Shown: positions 17,327 to 26,635, numbered from the stretch's first letter. The stretch: 38,594 nt of DNA from Clostridia bacterium (GCA_017470095.1 JAFUFC010000012.1:1-38594), one strand, 5' to 3'. Notes: a model not told the origin generated them from the letters alone. Numbers and translations are program-made.

Positions 17327-18822
17327 TTAAGCCAGGGTGATGTTGAAATCATACGTCAGTAGATTCGCTTCCAGGGCGGCTTTGCCGTCTTGCTTATGCC
17401 AGGTCAATCGCAGAATGTGCTTTTCCGGCTGTTCGATCTGCAATTCCGCGTCAACGCCAAAGGCGGGGCAGGCGTTGCGCATTTTCAGCAGTTTCAGTTG
17501 CTCCTGCACGATGGGCCATTGCATGCGCTTCTCAATCTCTGCTTTTGAAAGATTCGTGCGGTTGATTTCCTTGTGACCTGCTTCGCCACCGCGCTGTACG
17601 GCCTCCAAATCATTTTCCCCTGCAAAGAGATCCAGATACCACACCTGGGGCTTCCCCGGCATAAACATCTGCAAAGCGCGGGCCAGCAGCATTTTTTTTC
17701 GTCGCATCCCAAAGCGCTGAAATAGGTGGCGTTGACCTGGTAGTACATATTCTTTTTGCCGTGCAGGTTCTTGATCAGCCCGCCCCGGCTGACGATCAGA
17801 TCGATAAGCCCCTGGATACGCTCGTCGGGCACCAGGCCTTTCAAATCCAGCAGCGGGATGCCGTCATGGCAGCCCAGCATGTTCACGCAGCGGATATCGT
17901 TTTCCTTTTGCTCCAGGGCCCAGCGTGCCAGATAGGTGGCGTCGTGGTTTTCGATGGCGTCGATCAGCAGCCCGGGCAGAAAAAAATCGTAGGTCATGTA
18001 TCCCTTTTGCGCCAGGGTTTTGTAGCTGCCCTCGCCGTAGGCGGCGTGGATCTCGGGCAGCAGGGTCAAGCCGCGCTGCTCGGCCATCTGCCGGATGCGC
18101 TCCAGGATTTCCCAGGTTTCGGGCTCATTCATGAAGTTGCGCCGTCCCGGGATCTTGGAGGCGTACCCGAAGGCGTCCAGCCGCACGATGGACGCCCCGT
18201 AGGAAGCCAGCTTGTCCAGTACTTCTTCGTAATACTGCCACACCAGGGGCGACTGGATATTCACATCCATCTGGCCCAGATAGCTGCGTTTGCCACTTTC
18301 CGGGTCTGTTTTCACCTCCTGATAGAAGGTGTTCCAGTACGGGATTTCTTTCCCATCGGGAAACTGCACCATCAGGATGGGCAGTCCCGGCTTGCGGAAA
18401 AACATATCCTGAATATACTGTTCGTCGGGCTGAATATAGCCCGATTCCGTCATGTGTCCCTTTCCTTCCCAAAACTTGTTCCAATCGATAAAGAAGTCCC
18501 GGTATTCCGAGGCTTCGCCCTTCTGGATCATATCCTGAAATTGCGGCGATTGCACGGACAGGTGGTTAAGGATAAAATCCAGCTTCAAATCCAGGCCCAG
18601 GGCCTGCAGGCGTTCCATATCGTCGGGAGAAGTGAGTTGCTTGTCCAGATCGTAGCTGATCACCGAAAAGCCCCGGTCCAAATCGGTGGTGAATACACTG
18701 GGCAGGATGTAAAAGGAGCGAAATGCTCCCTGCATTTCCTTCGTTTCCAGCAGAGATGCGATGTCGGTCAACGTGCCGCCCAGGCTGTCGGGATAGGCGT
18801 TGAGCATAGCGCCGCTGTGCAT
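17327..18822 (-). CDS. GH13_18 sucrose / sucrose-6-phosphate phosphorylase, frameshifted
   Basis: The enzyme family phosphorolyses sucrose (or sucrose 6F-phosphate) to glucose-1-phosphate plus fructose (or fructose-6-phosphate). Family landmarks are present: start NAYPDSLGG, nucleophile D216 (RLDAFGY), acid/base E257 (LLPEIHAAY), D320 (CHDGI), and YFSALG. The frame breaks in a run of eight A (minus strand, 17692-17699). The first frame would end at 17494 after unrelated residues; the correct continuation (MLLARALQMFMPGKPQVWYL) runs in the other frame to 17327. One added A restores about 497 residues, the usual family length. This may be a sequencing or assembly error, transcriptional slippage, or a real mutation. 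The sucrose-kinase-like neighbour favours the sucrose-6-phosphate enzyme. GGAGG lies seven bases before the start. Confidence 0.85.
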
Positions 18823-18835
18823 GGCTTTTCCTCCT

Positions 18836-19738
18836 TTATTCTTTCGCCATCAAAAGGCGGTAATCAGCGTAGGACAGTAATTCACCCTGCTTGCTCAGGA
18901 TGATTTTGGCCTTGTGCGCCTGAGCTTCCAGCTTCTTTTGCTCGATTTCCAGCACCATGGTGGTGAAGGCGCTGTCGATTTTGCCGTCCCGGTTCCGGGC
19001 GCGGCGATGGGCCAGGGTTTCAGCGGGGGTAGAATTGAGGAGAATGGGAATATCCACGCCTTCAATAAAATCGCTGTTGCCGTGGGTCCATTCCAGGATC
19101 AGCACCTGGATGTTGGAAAAATCCACCTTGTCGTACCATAATTCGGTGGTTTCCCGGCCCATGCGTTTGAGGTAAATGGCTTCCTCCCCCTGATGAAAAC
19201 GGGCCAGGATATCGGATACCTCGTCAAAATTGGTTTCATTGGGCGTGCCAAGATACCCCGTCAGCGCCCGGCGGCCCGATTGCTGATAGACAGCCAGCCA
19301 GGGAAGCGCCTGCGCCGCCGCTGGATCGGCATCCTTTTCTTCGCCCCACAGCCTGCGCAGTTGGGCGGACACATCGGCCGTAAGCAAATCATGATCCACC
19401 AGCCCATGCAGCCCGCCCTGGCGGTACACCCGCACCCGTTCGATATCGTTGTCCCGGGGGATGCGGCGGGGGTAATTATCGCCGCTCATCACATACGCGC
19501 CGATGCCGTCGTGATTCAGGTAATAGGCCAGCACCGAGGCGATCTCGCTTTTGCCCACGCCGCTGCCGCCGCATACGGCCATAACAGCTTTCTTATCCTT
19601 CGGCGCATCCAATTCCTCCCGCAAACGGGGATAGATGGCCTGGGCTTTTTGAATGTGTTCTTCGCCTATGCAGACTTTATCTCCGGGCATATCCCCGTGG
19701 CGAATATCCGCCGGAACAGCAGGAAATTGCAGCGACAT
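18836..19738 (-). CDS. P-loop kinase, sucrose-kinase-like (stand-alone AgaSK kinase domain)
   Basis: A protein of 300 residues with a Walker A motif GGSGVGKS (57-64) and a kinase fold of the uridine-kinase/APS-kinase type, including SGDNYPRRIPRDND and LILEWTHGNSDF. The sequence resembles, as I remember it, the C-terminal kinase half of Ruminococcus gnavus AgaSK, a fused GH36 alpha-galactosidase/sucrose kinase. Here the two are separate genes in the same order, 14 bases apart. It would phosphorylate sucrose released by the galactosidase and pass it to the phosphorylase downstream. The start at 19738 has GGAGGAGG five bases upstream; an ATG at 19756 overlaps the galactosidase stop. The kinase fold is certain; the substrate is inference from context. 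Confidence 0.75.
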   Translation of the reverse strand: MSLQFPAVPADIRHGDMPGDKVCIGEEHIQKAQAIYPRLREELDAPKDKKAVMAVCGGSGVGKSEIASVLAYYLNHDGIGAYVMSGDNYPRRIPRDNDIERVRVYRQGGLHGLVDHDLLTADVSAQLRRLWGEEKDADPAAAQALPWLAVYQQSGRRALTGYLGTPNETNFDEVSDILARFHQGEEAIYLKRMGRETTELWYDKVDFSNIQVLILEWTHGNSDFIEGVDIPILLNSTPAETLAHRRARNRDGKIDSAFTTMVLEIEQKKLEAQAHKAKIILSKQGELLSYADYRLLMAKE

Positions 19739-19752
19739 TTTTTCCTCCTCCA

Positions 19753-21945
19753 TCATGCTTCTTCCGAAATCAAATGAAGCTGGATCGCCGGATAGTCCCC
19801 TCTCAGCTGCCCAAAAGCGTATCCGCCATACAGCAGCGCCGAGCCGGGGTAGCTTTCCTCTGTGCCTTCCAAACGGTAAACCTGCCGGGGGTCCAGCCCC
19901 TGCAGCCGGATATACGGGAAGGGCCCGTTGGCGCGAATGTGGGTCATCACCAGATTCACCAGCGCTTCCTTTTGATCGGGCGATACGAACATCCAGGCTT
20001 CATAATCCTTGTTTTCATCCAGTTCTGATAGACGATAGTAGCTGCCCTCAGCAATCAGCGCTTCAAAGCGGTGATAATCGCTGATCTGCGCTTTGATCTG
20101 TTCTTTTTCTTCCTCCGTCAGTCGTTCGGGATTCAGCTCATATCCAAAGGTGCCGGATTGGGCTACGATGCTGCGTGTGGAAAGGGGCGTCATCCGGCTT
20201 GTCTGGTGATTGGGGGACGCGGACACGTGGGCCCCCATGGCAGAAGCGGGATAGCCATAGGAGGTGCCTCGCTGGATTTCCAGGCGCTCGATAGCATCCG
20301 TATCATCGGAACACCAGATTTGCGGGCAGTAGAACAGCATCCCGGCATCAAACCGGCCGCCGCCCCCAGAGCAGCCCTCGATCAGTAAATCGGGATACTT
20401 TTCCAGGAGTCTGGAAAGCAGCTGATAGGTGCCCATCATAAAGCGATGAGCCACTTCGCCCTGGCGTTCCGGAGGCAGCGCATGGGAATAGCAATTGGCG
20501 ATGGAACGGTTGAAGTCCCACTTGACATACTCAATTTTCGCATGATCCAGTACAGCGCACATGGCGTTAACCAGATAATCTACCACGTCCTGCCGGGACA
20601 TATCCAGCACCAATTGATTCCGGGCCAGCATGGGCTTGCGCTCCGGATCGGTGAGCGCCCAATCGGGATGCGCCCGGAAAAGTTCGGAATCCTCACTGAT
20701 CATTTCCGGCTCAAACCACAGGCCAAATTTCAGACCGATCTGATGAATCTGATCGGAGAGCGACTTCATGGAGCAGCCCAGCTTCTTCTCGTTAACCACC
20801 CAATCGCCCAGGCCGGAATTATCATCGTCCCGCTTGCCGAACCAGCCGTCGTCCAGCACCAGCATTTCCATGCCAAGCGCCTTGGCGGAGCGGGCGAAGC
20901 GCAGGATCTTTTCTGCGTCAAAGTCAAAATACGCCGCTTCCCAGCTGTTGATCAGCACGGGTTTCTTAGTCCCCCGGTACCGGGGATCAATCACCTGTTC
21001 CCGGATGATGCGGTGGTACTGATTGCTGAGGCCGTTGAAGCCTTCCGCGCTGAAAGATAAAATCGCTTCCGGCGTTTCAAAGGTATCGCCGGGCTCCAAA
21101 CGCCAGGCAAAGCCGTCGGGATGAATGCCCGTCACAATGCGGATGCTGCCCGCCTGATCCACTTCCATTTCCTCCAAGTGGTTGCCGGAATACATCAGCA
21201 TGAAGCCGTAGCAATCGCCCTGATGCTCGGTGGCGCGCCTGTCGCTGAGGATCACGAAGGGGTTGCTGTGGTGGCTGCTCATGCCCCGGCGGGAGCCGAA
21301 GGAAGTCGCGCCCTTGGGCAAATGCAGCCTTTCCGCCTGCCGCTCCATGCAATGGCGGCCATGAAAATGCAGCGCGTCGAAATCGCCGTACAGGAAATCC
21401 ACGCAGGCGGAAGCCGCTTTCCCAATCGTCAGCGTTTTTTTGCTTGTATTCTTCAAAATCACCGAACGGACGATCACATCCTGGGATGGAAACACATGAT
21501 ATAAAAGCTGCGCTTCCAGGCCGATCACATCGTCCCGCAGGGTGACGGTCAGCGTTTCACAATCCGCGCTTTCACGAATATAAGGCAGACCATGCAGTGC
21601 CTGGCGGCCTTTTTCAATCTGGAAATCAACGTACCGTAAGTCCACGCTTCGGCTGCCATTTTCGCTTAGCACCTGCACAGCAGGCAGGCGATAATCCCCC
21701 ACGCCGCTGCCGGAATATTCCTGGGGCAGGGTATCCAAAGAATAGCCCCGGCGGTCCCGCTGCTCGTAGGGATTGCCGGAAAATCCCCGATCACTGTAAC
21801 GGATCAGGTAATCCATATTGCCGCTTGTCTTTTCCCCGTAATAAAGGTGCAGCAGAACGCCTGCTTCGTCCGCCTTCATCTGGTAAAGAGAATGTGCCGT
21901 TTCCAGTGAAAATACGCCGGTAGGCTCATGAAATTGAATACTCAT
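19753..21945 (-). CDS. aga: GH36 alpha-galactosidase
   Basis: A protein of 730 residues, typical for AgaA/RafA-type GH36 enzymes. It has an N-terminal beta-sandwich (about 1-330), a TIM barrel (about 330-640) and a C-terminal beta domain. Nucleophile D477 is in YVKWDFNR; the acid/base is D547 or D548 in CSDDTDAIERL; LDDGWFGKR is the barrel substrate loop. There is no signal peptide, so it acts in the cytoplasm on imported alpha-galactosides such as raffinose or melibiose. The start overlaps the AraC gene by 20 bases, implying translational coupling, and the kinase gene follows. No strong ribosome site precedes it, consistent with coupling. Confidence 0.92.
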   Translation of the reverse strand: MSIQFHEPTGVFSLETAHSLYQMKADEAGVLLHLYYGEKTSGNMDYLIRYSDRGFSGNPYEQRDRRGYSLDTLPQEYSGSGVGDYRLPAVQVLSENGSRSVDLRYVDFQIEKGRQALHGLPYIRESADCETLTVTLRDDVIGLEAQLLYHVFPSQDVIVRSVILKNTSKKTLTIGKAASACVDFLYGDFDALHFHGRHCMERQAERLHLPKGATSFGSRRGMSSHHSNPFVILSDRRATEHQGDCYGFMLMYSGNHLEEMEVDQAGSIRIVTGIHPDGFAWRLEPGDTFETPEAILSFSAEGFNGLSNQYHRIIREQVIDPRYRGTKKPVLINSWEAAYFDFDAEKILRFARSAKALGMEMLVLDDGWFGKRDDDNSGLGDWVVNEKKLGCSMKSLSDQIHQIGLKFGLWFEPEMISEDSELFRAHPDWALTDPERKPMLARNQLVLDMSRQDVVDYLVNAMCAVLDHAKIEYVKWDFNRSIANCYSHALPPERQGEVAHRFMMGTYQLLSRLLEKYPDLLIEGCSGGGGRFDAGMLFYCPQIWCSDDTDAIERLEIQRGTSYGYPASAMGAHVSASPNHQTSRMTPLSTRSIVAQSGTFGYELNPERLTEEEKEQIKAQISDYHRFEALIAEGSYYRLSELDENKDYEAWMFVSPDQKEALVNLVMTHIRANGPFPYIRLQGLDPRQVYRLEGTEESYPGSALLYGGYAFGQLRGDYPAIQLHLISEEA

Positions 21946-22828
21946 CGCGATGCTTCTTTCTATATTGTTCTGGGCTCAGCCCGAATTTTTTACGAAAGAT
22001 TTTTGAAAACGCCAGCTGATCATTATATCCTACTTCTTTGGCGACCACATAGATCGGCACGTCCGTTTTTAGGAGCAATTCACGGCTTTTGTCCATGCGC
22101 ACCTGCATCAAATACTCCTGGGGAGATATATGCATTTTTTCTTTGAAAATGGCCGTCAAGTAGGTGCGGTTGATGCCGATGTAATCCGCCACGTCGCTTA
22201 CCTTGATCCCCGAATAATTGCTTTTCATGAATTTGGCCGCAAAGTTGACATAGTCCTCCACGGTCAAATCATTTTTATGACGGGCCCCTTCCTCGCTTTT
22301 TTCCCAGGATTCAATGGCCAGGGACAAGAACCGAAGCGCAAGGCTTGCACGATAAAATTCACTGGAGGGCTTCAGGTGCGGGCGTTCCAGGATATCCGTC
22401 ACCACGGAAGAAAACTCTGACAGGTCAATATTACAGTCCTGCACGTATACGCCGTCTGTAAACCCGGCAAAGGCCATATATTGGCCCGCCTTTTCCCCGC
22501 AATAGGTGATCCACACATAATACCAGGGGTCTTCCATATCTGCCTGATAGAAAATATCGTCCCTTTCCCTCAGCAGGAATAACTGCCCCTTGTGGATGTG
22601 ATATTCCTTTCCTTCGGCCCGCAGGATGCCTTTTCCGGACAGCACCACATGCAAATGATACCCTTCCCGGGAATTATGCGGATAGGCGTAGCCCGGCAGA
22701 CAGCGCTGGATGCCGCAGGTTTTCATATAGAATTCATCGTCTTTGTTGCGCAGGTATTCGATGCCATGGTAATTTGGCGATTTGAAAACAGAGGGACTTT
22801 CCACGGTCTGCCCGCTCTTTTCCGTCAT
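21926..22828 (-). CDS. AraC-family regulator of alpha-galactoside genes
   Basis: A protein of 300 residues. The N-terminal cupin sensor domain (about 40-150: HVVLSGKGIL, HKGQLFLLRERD) is joined to two C-terminal helix-turn-helix units (about 195-295: VSDVADYIGINRTYLTAIFKE, AKEVGYNDQLAFSKIFRKKFG). This is the MsmR/RafR-like layout, normally an activator that binds the sugar. GGAGG lies eight bases before the start. It leads the enzyme operon and is divergent in role from, but on the same strand as, the importer genes upstream. A palindrome at 22863-22904 in its leader is the best candidate operator. Confidence 0.88.
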   Translation of the reverse strand: MTEKSGQTVESPSVFKSPNYHGIEYLRNKDDEFYMKTCGIQRCLPGYAYPHNSREGYHLHVVLSGKGILRAEGKEYHIHKGQLFLLRERDDIFYQADMEDPWYYVWITYCGEKAGQYMAFAGFTDGVYVQDCNIDLSEFSSVVTDILERPHLKPSSEFYRASLALRFLSLAIESWEKSEEGARHKNDLTVEDYVNFAAKFMKSNYSGIKVSDVADYIGINRTYLTAIFKEKMHISPQEYLMQVRMDKSRELLLKTDVPIYVVAKEVGYNDQLAFSKIFRKKFGLSPEQYRKKHRDEYSIS

Positions 22829-22862
22829 TTTGTTTTCCTCCTTTCCTGTTGCTCATAGAAAA

Positions 22863-22910
22863 GGCGCAGTACAGCAGGTTCTTGCGTCTGTACTGTACTG
22901 CGCCATTATA
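22863..22910 (-). promoter_or_regulatory. Promoter -10 and 12-bp inverted repeat before araC
   Basis: On the minus strand TATAAT (22905-22910) is followed immediately by a perfect 12-bp inverted repeat, GGCGCAGTACAG / CTGTACTGCGCC (22863-22904), with an 18-base spacer. The repeat would begin near the transcription start, so it could be an operator or a 5' mRNA hairpin. No good -35 box is visible, which fits activator dependence. Confidence 0.6.
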
Positions 22911-22982
22911 ACATAAACTTCCCGGTCGCGCACATTGTCGCAAACGGCCCTTCATGGGCCCTTTGCTCTGTGTGCGCTCTGT

Positions 22983-23027
22983 AAAAATCCATTTTAATTT
23001 CCCCCACTGGGGGAAAATGGATTTTTA
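22983..23027 (-). terminator. Terminator of the ABC importer operon
   Basis: A long imperfect palindrome with outer stem AAAAATCCATTTT / AAAATGGATTTTT and inner stem CCCCC / GGGGG around ACT. It includes the stop codon of the permease gene and ends in a T run on the minus strand. It separates importer transcription from araC. Confidence 0.85.
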
Positions 23028-23951
23028 CCCCTTCACAGCGCCCAGCATGATGCCCTTGACGAAATATTTCTGGATAAAGGGATAGATCATCACGATGGGC
23101 AGAGTGGCTACCATGGTGGCAGCCATGCGGATGGAGTCAGGGGTCACGGTGGCTGCACTGGTCTTGCCCGCGGCCATCTGCTGGGAGGTGGATGCGCCGG
23201 TCTGGTACTGATTCAGAATTTCCACCAGGATAGACTGCATGGGCTTCAAATTCTGAGAGGAAGTATACAGATAGGCGTCGAACCAGCTGTTCCACTGATT
23301 GATCGCTACGAACAGCGCAACGGTCATCAGGATGGGCTTGGACAGCGGCAGGATGATCTTAAAGAAGATCACCAGGTCGTTGCCGCCATCGATGCGCACC
23401 GCCTCAAACAGAGAGGAGGGCATGGAATCGATGTAGGAACGGATCAGGATCATGTTGTACACGCTCATGACGTTGGGCAGGATGAAAACCCAGAAATTAT
23501 CCAGCAGGCCCAAGCCCTTAAGCACCATGTAATAAGGCACCTGGCCGCCGCCAAAGTACATCGTGAACACGAACAGCAAACTCCAGAACTTATGGCCCAC
23601 CAGATCCTTGCGGCTCAGCGGATAGGCCAGCATGGCCGTGCACATCACTGCCAGCGGCGTGCCGATCAGGGTACGGGCCACAGTGACCAGGATGGAATGC
23701 TGGAAGGTGGAGCGGCCCAGGATTTCTTTATAGCTGGCCAGGGAGAACACACGGGGCCAGAAGTAGATGCCGCCGCGCACAGCGTCTGTCGCGTCGTTGA
23801 TGGACACCACAAAAATATTCCAGAAGGGATATACTGTGATGATAGCGACAATGGCCAGGAAGAGAACCTTGAAGATATCCAGCACCCAGTCGCCCGGCGT
23901 CCTTTTTTCCTTGATGCGGCTGGGAATGGCTTTTTTGGTGATCGCAGTCAT
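23025..23951 (-). CDS. Sugar ABC transporter permease, LplC/YtcP type
   Basis: A protein of 308 residues with six membrane helices. The cytoplasmic EAA loop is EAVRIDGGNDLVIFFKIILP (about 190-210), contacting the ATPase. The N-terminal signature (IFKVLFLAIVAIITVYPFWNIFVVSIN) and length match the second permease of CUT1 importers of the LplABC kind. GGAGGAG lies before the ATG. It is the last gene of the importer operon. No ATPase gene is nearby, so a shared MsmX-like ATPase encoded elsewhere is expected. Confidence 0.92.
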   Translation of the reverse strand: MTAITKKAIPSRIKEKRTPGDWVLDIFKVLFLAIVAIITVYPFWNIFVVSINDATDAVRGGIYFWPRVFSLASYKEILGRSTFQHSILVTVARTLIGTPLAVMCTAMLAYPLSRKDLVGHKFWSLLFVFTMYFGGGQVPYYMVLKGLGLLDNFWVFILPNVMSVYNMILIRSYIDSMPSSLFEAVRIDGGNDLVIFFKIILPLSKPILMTVALFVAINQWNSWFDAYLYTSSQNLKPMQSILVEILNQYQTGASTSQQMAAGKTSAATVTPDSIRMAATMVATLPIVMIYPFIQKYFVKGIMLGAVKG

Positions 23952-23968
23952 GGTTTTCTCCTCCTTTC

Positions 23969-24919
23969 TCAGAACAGTGCGCTGTCGTTCAGCTTGGCGG
24001 TGATCTTGTTGGTGCTCATCACCAAAATGAAGGACACGATGGATTTGAACAGGCCCACGGCGGTACCGTAGGAGTACATGCCTTTGGCCAGGCCGTAGCG
24101 GTAGGCGTAGGTGTCCAATACGTCGGAGTAATTGAGGATGGCGTTGTTGCCCATCAGCAATTGCTGTTCAAAGCCGGTAGAGAGGATTCCGCCCACAGCC
24201 AGGATCAGCAGTGTTGCGATGGTGGGACGGATGGTGGGCAATGTGATGTGCCAGATGCGCTTGATCCGGCTGGCGCCGTCGATGGAGGCCGCTTCGTACA
24301 ATTGCTCGTCGATACCAGAAATGGCCGACAGATAGATGATGGCGTTATAGCCCATGCCCTTCCAGGTGTTTGCGATGGCGATGATCCACCAGAAGTAGGG
24401 GCCGTGCTGGAAGAACAGGATGCGCTCCTTGATCAGCCCCAGGCTCATCAGTAAATCGTTTACCAAGCCGCCGCCGGACAGGAAGGTGAGGAAAATATTG
24501 GCGGCAATAACCCAGGAAACGAAGTATGGCAGGTAGGAAGCGGTCTGAATGAATTTCTTCAGCCTGATGTTCTTCAGCTCATTGAGCATCACGGCCAGGA
24601 TGATGGGGGCCGGGAAAGAGAACAGCAAGGTCAGCAGGCTGGTGGCCAAGGTGTTCCGCATGATCATGCCGAAATCCTTGTTGAAGAAATACTGGAACCA
24701 CTGCAGGCCGACGAACTTGCCGTTGAACAGATCATAGAAATATCCGTTCTGGGAAGGGCGGTAATTGGTAAAGGCCATATACAGGCCGGTCATAGGCGCA
24801 TAGCAAATCACCAGCACCCAGATCACGGCGGGAAGCATCAGCAGGAACAGATACTTCTGGTCCTTCAGCCTGCTCATTAACGGCTTTTTCTTTTTGCCGT
24901 CCATGGGGATGCTTGTCAT
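23969..24919 (-). CDS. Sugar ABC transporter permease, LplB/YteP type
   Basis: A protein of 316 residues with a basic N-terminus and six membrane helices. The EAA loop is YEAASIDGASRIKRIWHITLP (about 206-226). The motif APMTGLYMAFTNYRP near the first helix is typical of LplB-type permeases. AAGGAGG lies eight bases before the start. It is 17 bases upstream of the partner permease and is separated from the binding-protein gene by a 113-base gap with a hairpin. Confidence 0.92.
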   Translation of the reverse strand: MTSIPMDGKKKKPLMSRLKDQKYLFLLMLPAVIWVLVICYAPMTGLYMAFTNYRPSQNGYFYDLFNGKFVGLQWFQYFFNKDFGMIMRNTLATSLLTLLFSFPAPIILAVMLNELKNIRLKKFIQTASYLPYFVSWVIAANIFLTFLSGGGLVNDLLMSLGLIKERILFFQHGPYFWWIIAIANTWKGMGYNAIIYLSAISGIDEQLYEAASIDGASRIKRIWHITLPTIRPTIATLLILAVGGILSTGFEQQLLMGNNAILNYSDVLDTYAYRYGLAKGMYSYGTAVGLFKSIVSFILVMSTNKITAKLNDSALF

Positions 24920-24942
24920 CAGGAATCCTCCTTCACAGAAAC

Positions 24943-24995
24943 AGAAGCAGGATCAGATAAGTCGCTTGGAAGCAACATCATCCAATCCTGCTTCT
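24943..24995 (-). promoter_or_regulatory. Intercistronic hairpin after the binding-protein gene
   Basis: A perfect 11-bp stem (AGAAGCAGGAT / ATCCTGCTTCT) encloses a small GCTT/AAGC hairpin. No long T run follows. Such structures after binding-protein genes commonly keep that message abundant relative to the permeases. Confidence 0.65.
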
Positions 24996-25032
24996 CTCGC
25001 TTATCCCTTGGCAGAGATGAAACGTTCAGGCA

Positions 25033-26592
25033 TTATTTGCTGGCGACGGGTTCCAGGCCCCACAGCGCCAGACGGGCAAAGTAAGTTTCGGTCATGTAGG
25101 CTTCGATATCGGCCATGCCGGCGCTTTCCATGGCGGCAACCATTTCGTTGTACAGCGCATCGCACTGTTCCACGGAAGCGGCGTTGACCATGCGGGGATA
25201 GTACTGGTCGAACACGTCGATCACACCCTGATACATCAGTGCTTCCAGGGTGCTGCCGGCGGGCTCCAGCGCGGCGAATTCGGCGCTGTCATAGTAGCCG
25301 TTGGTCAGGTTCTGGTAGGCGTAGGTGGCGCTGCGGTCCTTTTCGTTGAACCAGATACGGCAGGTGGTGCCGTCATCGGGATGCACGTCGTTCTTGACGA
25401 ACCAGGTCCACTTGGTGATGCCGGTCTGATCCACGGTGTTGGAGGGGTCAGCCTGGTAGCGTTCCACGATGTCGCCGATGGGAGTGCGCACGCCGTCCAC
25501 AAAGTCCCAATCCTGGCCCTGGATGCCCCACAGCAGCAGGTCCTGGCCTTCCTGGGAAGCGCAGTAGTCGATGAACTTCACAGCGGCTTCAATGTTCTTG
25601 CAGTTGGTGGTGATGGCGATGGCGTCCCAGCCCAGGGAGGAACGGCCGGCCAGAGGCAGATCGGTGGTGGCGGCGTCATCGGCCACGACCTTGTAAGCCA
25701 GGTATTCGGCGTTTTCATTGGCGGAGGCCATCAGCGCGGCGGAGGGGGTCCATGTGTCCCAGTAAGCGCCGGCGAAGGCGAACGCGCCGTCGTTGGAGAG
25801 CTTCTGGTTGCGCAGCTCGCTGTTGTTGCCAGTCCATTCGGGATCCAGGATGCCTTCGCGGTACAGCTCGTTCATCTGGTGAATGGCGTCGATGAACTGC
25901 GGATCGCGGACGGAGAAGTACAGCTTGCCTTCATGCACATAGTATGGATAAATGTCGTTCATGCCGGCGAAGGTGCCGTTGATCAGGCCGCTGCCGGGCT
26001 CGCTGATCACCAGGGTGTTGCTGGATTCGGGATGGGCGGCCTTGTACCGTTCCAGCAGAGCCTTGAATTCGCTCCAGGTGAAGGGCTCGGCGGAATCGGC
26101 CCGCTCCTGGCCCACCAGGTTGATCATTTCGTCATAGCGGCAGATGAAGCCGTTCACTGGGTCGGGATCGTAGCCGTACCAGTTGGACAGGTAGTAGTTG
26201 TTGCCGTCGGAGTAGCGGGTCTTGTTCAGGGTGTCGCCGTACATGGCCACCACGTTGGGCATCTGATCCAGATAGTCGGAGAGGTTCACCAGAGCGCCTG
26301 CTTCGATGTACTGGTTCACGATGTCGCTGCCGCGGTCCATCAGTACGATGTCAGGGTAGTTCAAGCCGGCCAGCATCAGGCTCAGCTTTTCCCCGGGGTT
26401 GCCGGAGGGGCTGATCAGGTCGATCTTCACGCCGGTGCGTTCTTCCAGGGCTTTCGCCACGGGATCGTCGAAGGCGCGCACGCCGGAGTTCTTGTCGAAG
26501 AAGGAGATGGTAACGGCGTCATCCGCCAGGGCGGGAGCCATGATGGACAGAACCATCATCGCGGCCAACAGCAGGCCAACCAGTTTCTTCAT
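25033..26592 (-). CDS. Extracellular sugar-binding protein of the ABC importer
   Basis: A protein of 519 residues with a signal peptide (MKKLVGLLLAAMMVLS, cleavage near ALA-D) and no lipobox Cys at the expected place, which is unusual for a Firmicutes binding protein. The mature part is a family-1 extracellular solute-binding protein: VTISFFDKNSG start, VKIDLISPSG, and ADSAEPFTWSEFKALLERY. It captures an oligosaccharide and delivers it to the two permeases downstream. AAGGAGG lies seven bases before the ATG. The neighbouring alpha-galactosidase suggests raffinose-family sugars; related LplA-type proteins often bind uronide or complex glycans, so the ligand remains inferred. Confidence 0.9.
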   Translation of the reverse strand: MKKLVGLLLAAMMVLSIMAPALADDAVTISFFDKNSGVRAFDDPVAKALEERTGVKIDLISPSGNPGEKLSLMLAGLNYPDIVLMDRGSDIVNQYIEAGALVNLSDYLDQMPNVVAMYGDTLNKTRYSDGNNYYLSNWYGYDPDPVNGFICRYDEMINLVGQERADSAEPFTWSEFKALLERYKAAHPESSNTLVISEPGSGLINGTFAGMNDIYPYYVHEGKLYFSVRDPQFIDAIHQMNELYREGILDPEWTGNNSELRNQKLSNDGAFAFAGAYWDTWTPSAALMASANENAEYLAYKVVADDAATTDLPLAGRSSLGWDAIAITTNCKNIEAAVKFIDYCASQEGQDLLLWGIQGQDWDFVDGVRTPIGDIVERYQADPSNTVDQTGITKWTWFVKNDVHPDDGTTCRIWFNEKDRSATYAYQNLTNGYYDSAEFAALEPAGSTLEALMYQGVIDVFDQYYPRMVNAASVEQCDALYNEMVAAMESAGMADIEAYMTETYFARLALWGLEPVASK

Positions 26593-26635
26593 ATCTGTTC
26601 CTCCTTGTCAGCTTATCGCTGCGTTTGATGGCTTT

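Noticed and set aside
17690..17707. Programmed -1 frameshift as a designed feature of the phosphorylase
   Set aside because: The A-rich slippery sequence is suitable, but I see no downstream pseudoknot, and I know of no family member made this way; an indel or sequencing error is simpler.
17761..18903. 380-codon plus-strand frame opposite the phosphorylase gene
   Set aside because: Antisense shadow; no recognizable motifs or start signals.
25381..26628. 415-codon plus-strand frame opposite the binding-protein gene
   Set aside because: Composition is Val/Gly/His-rich antisense of a GC-rich gene; no ribosome site and no domain.
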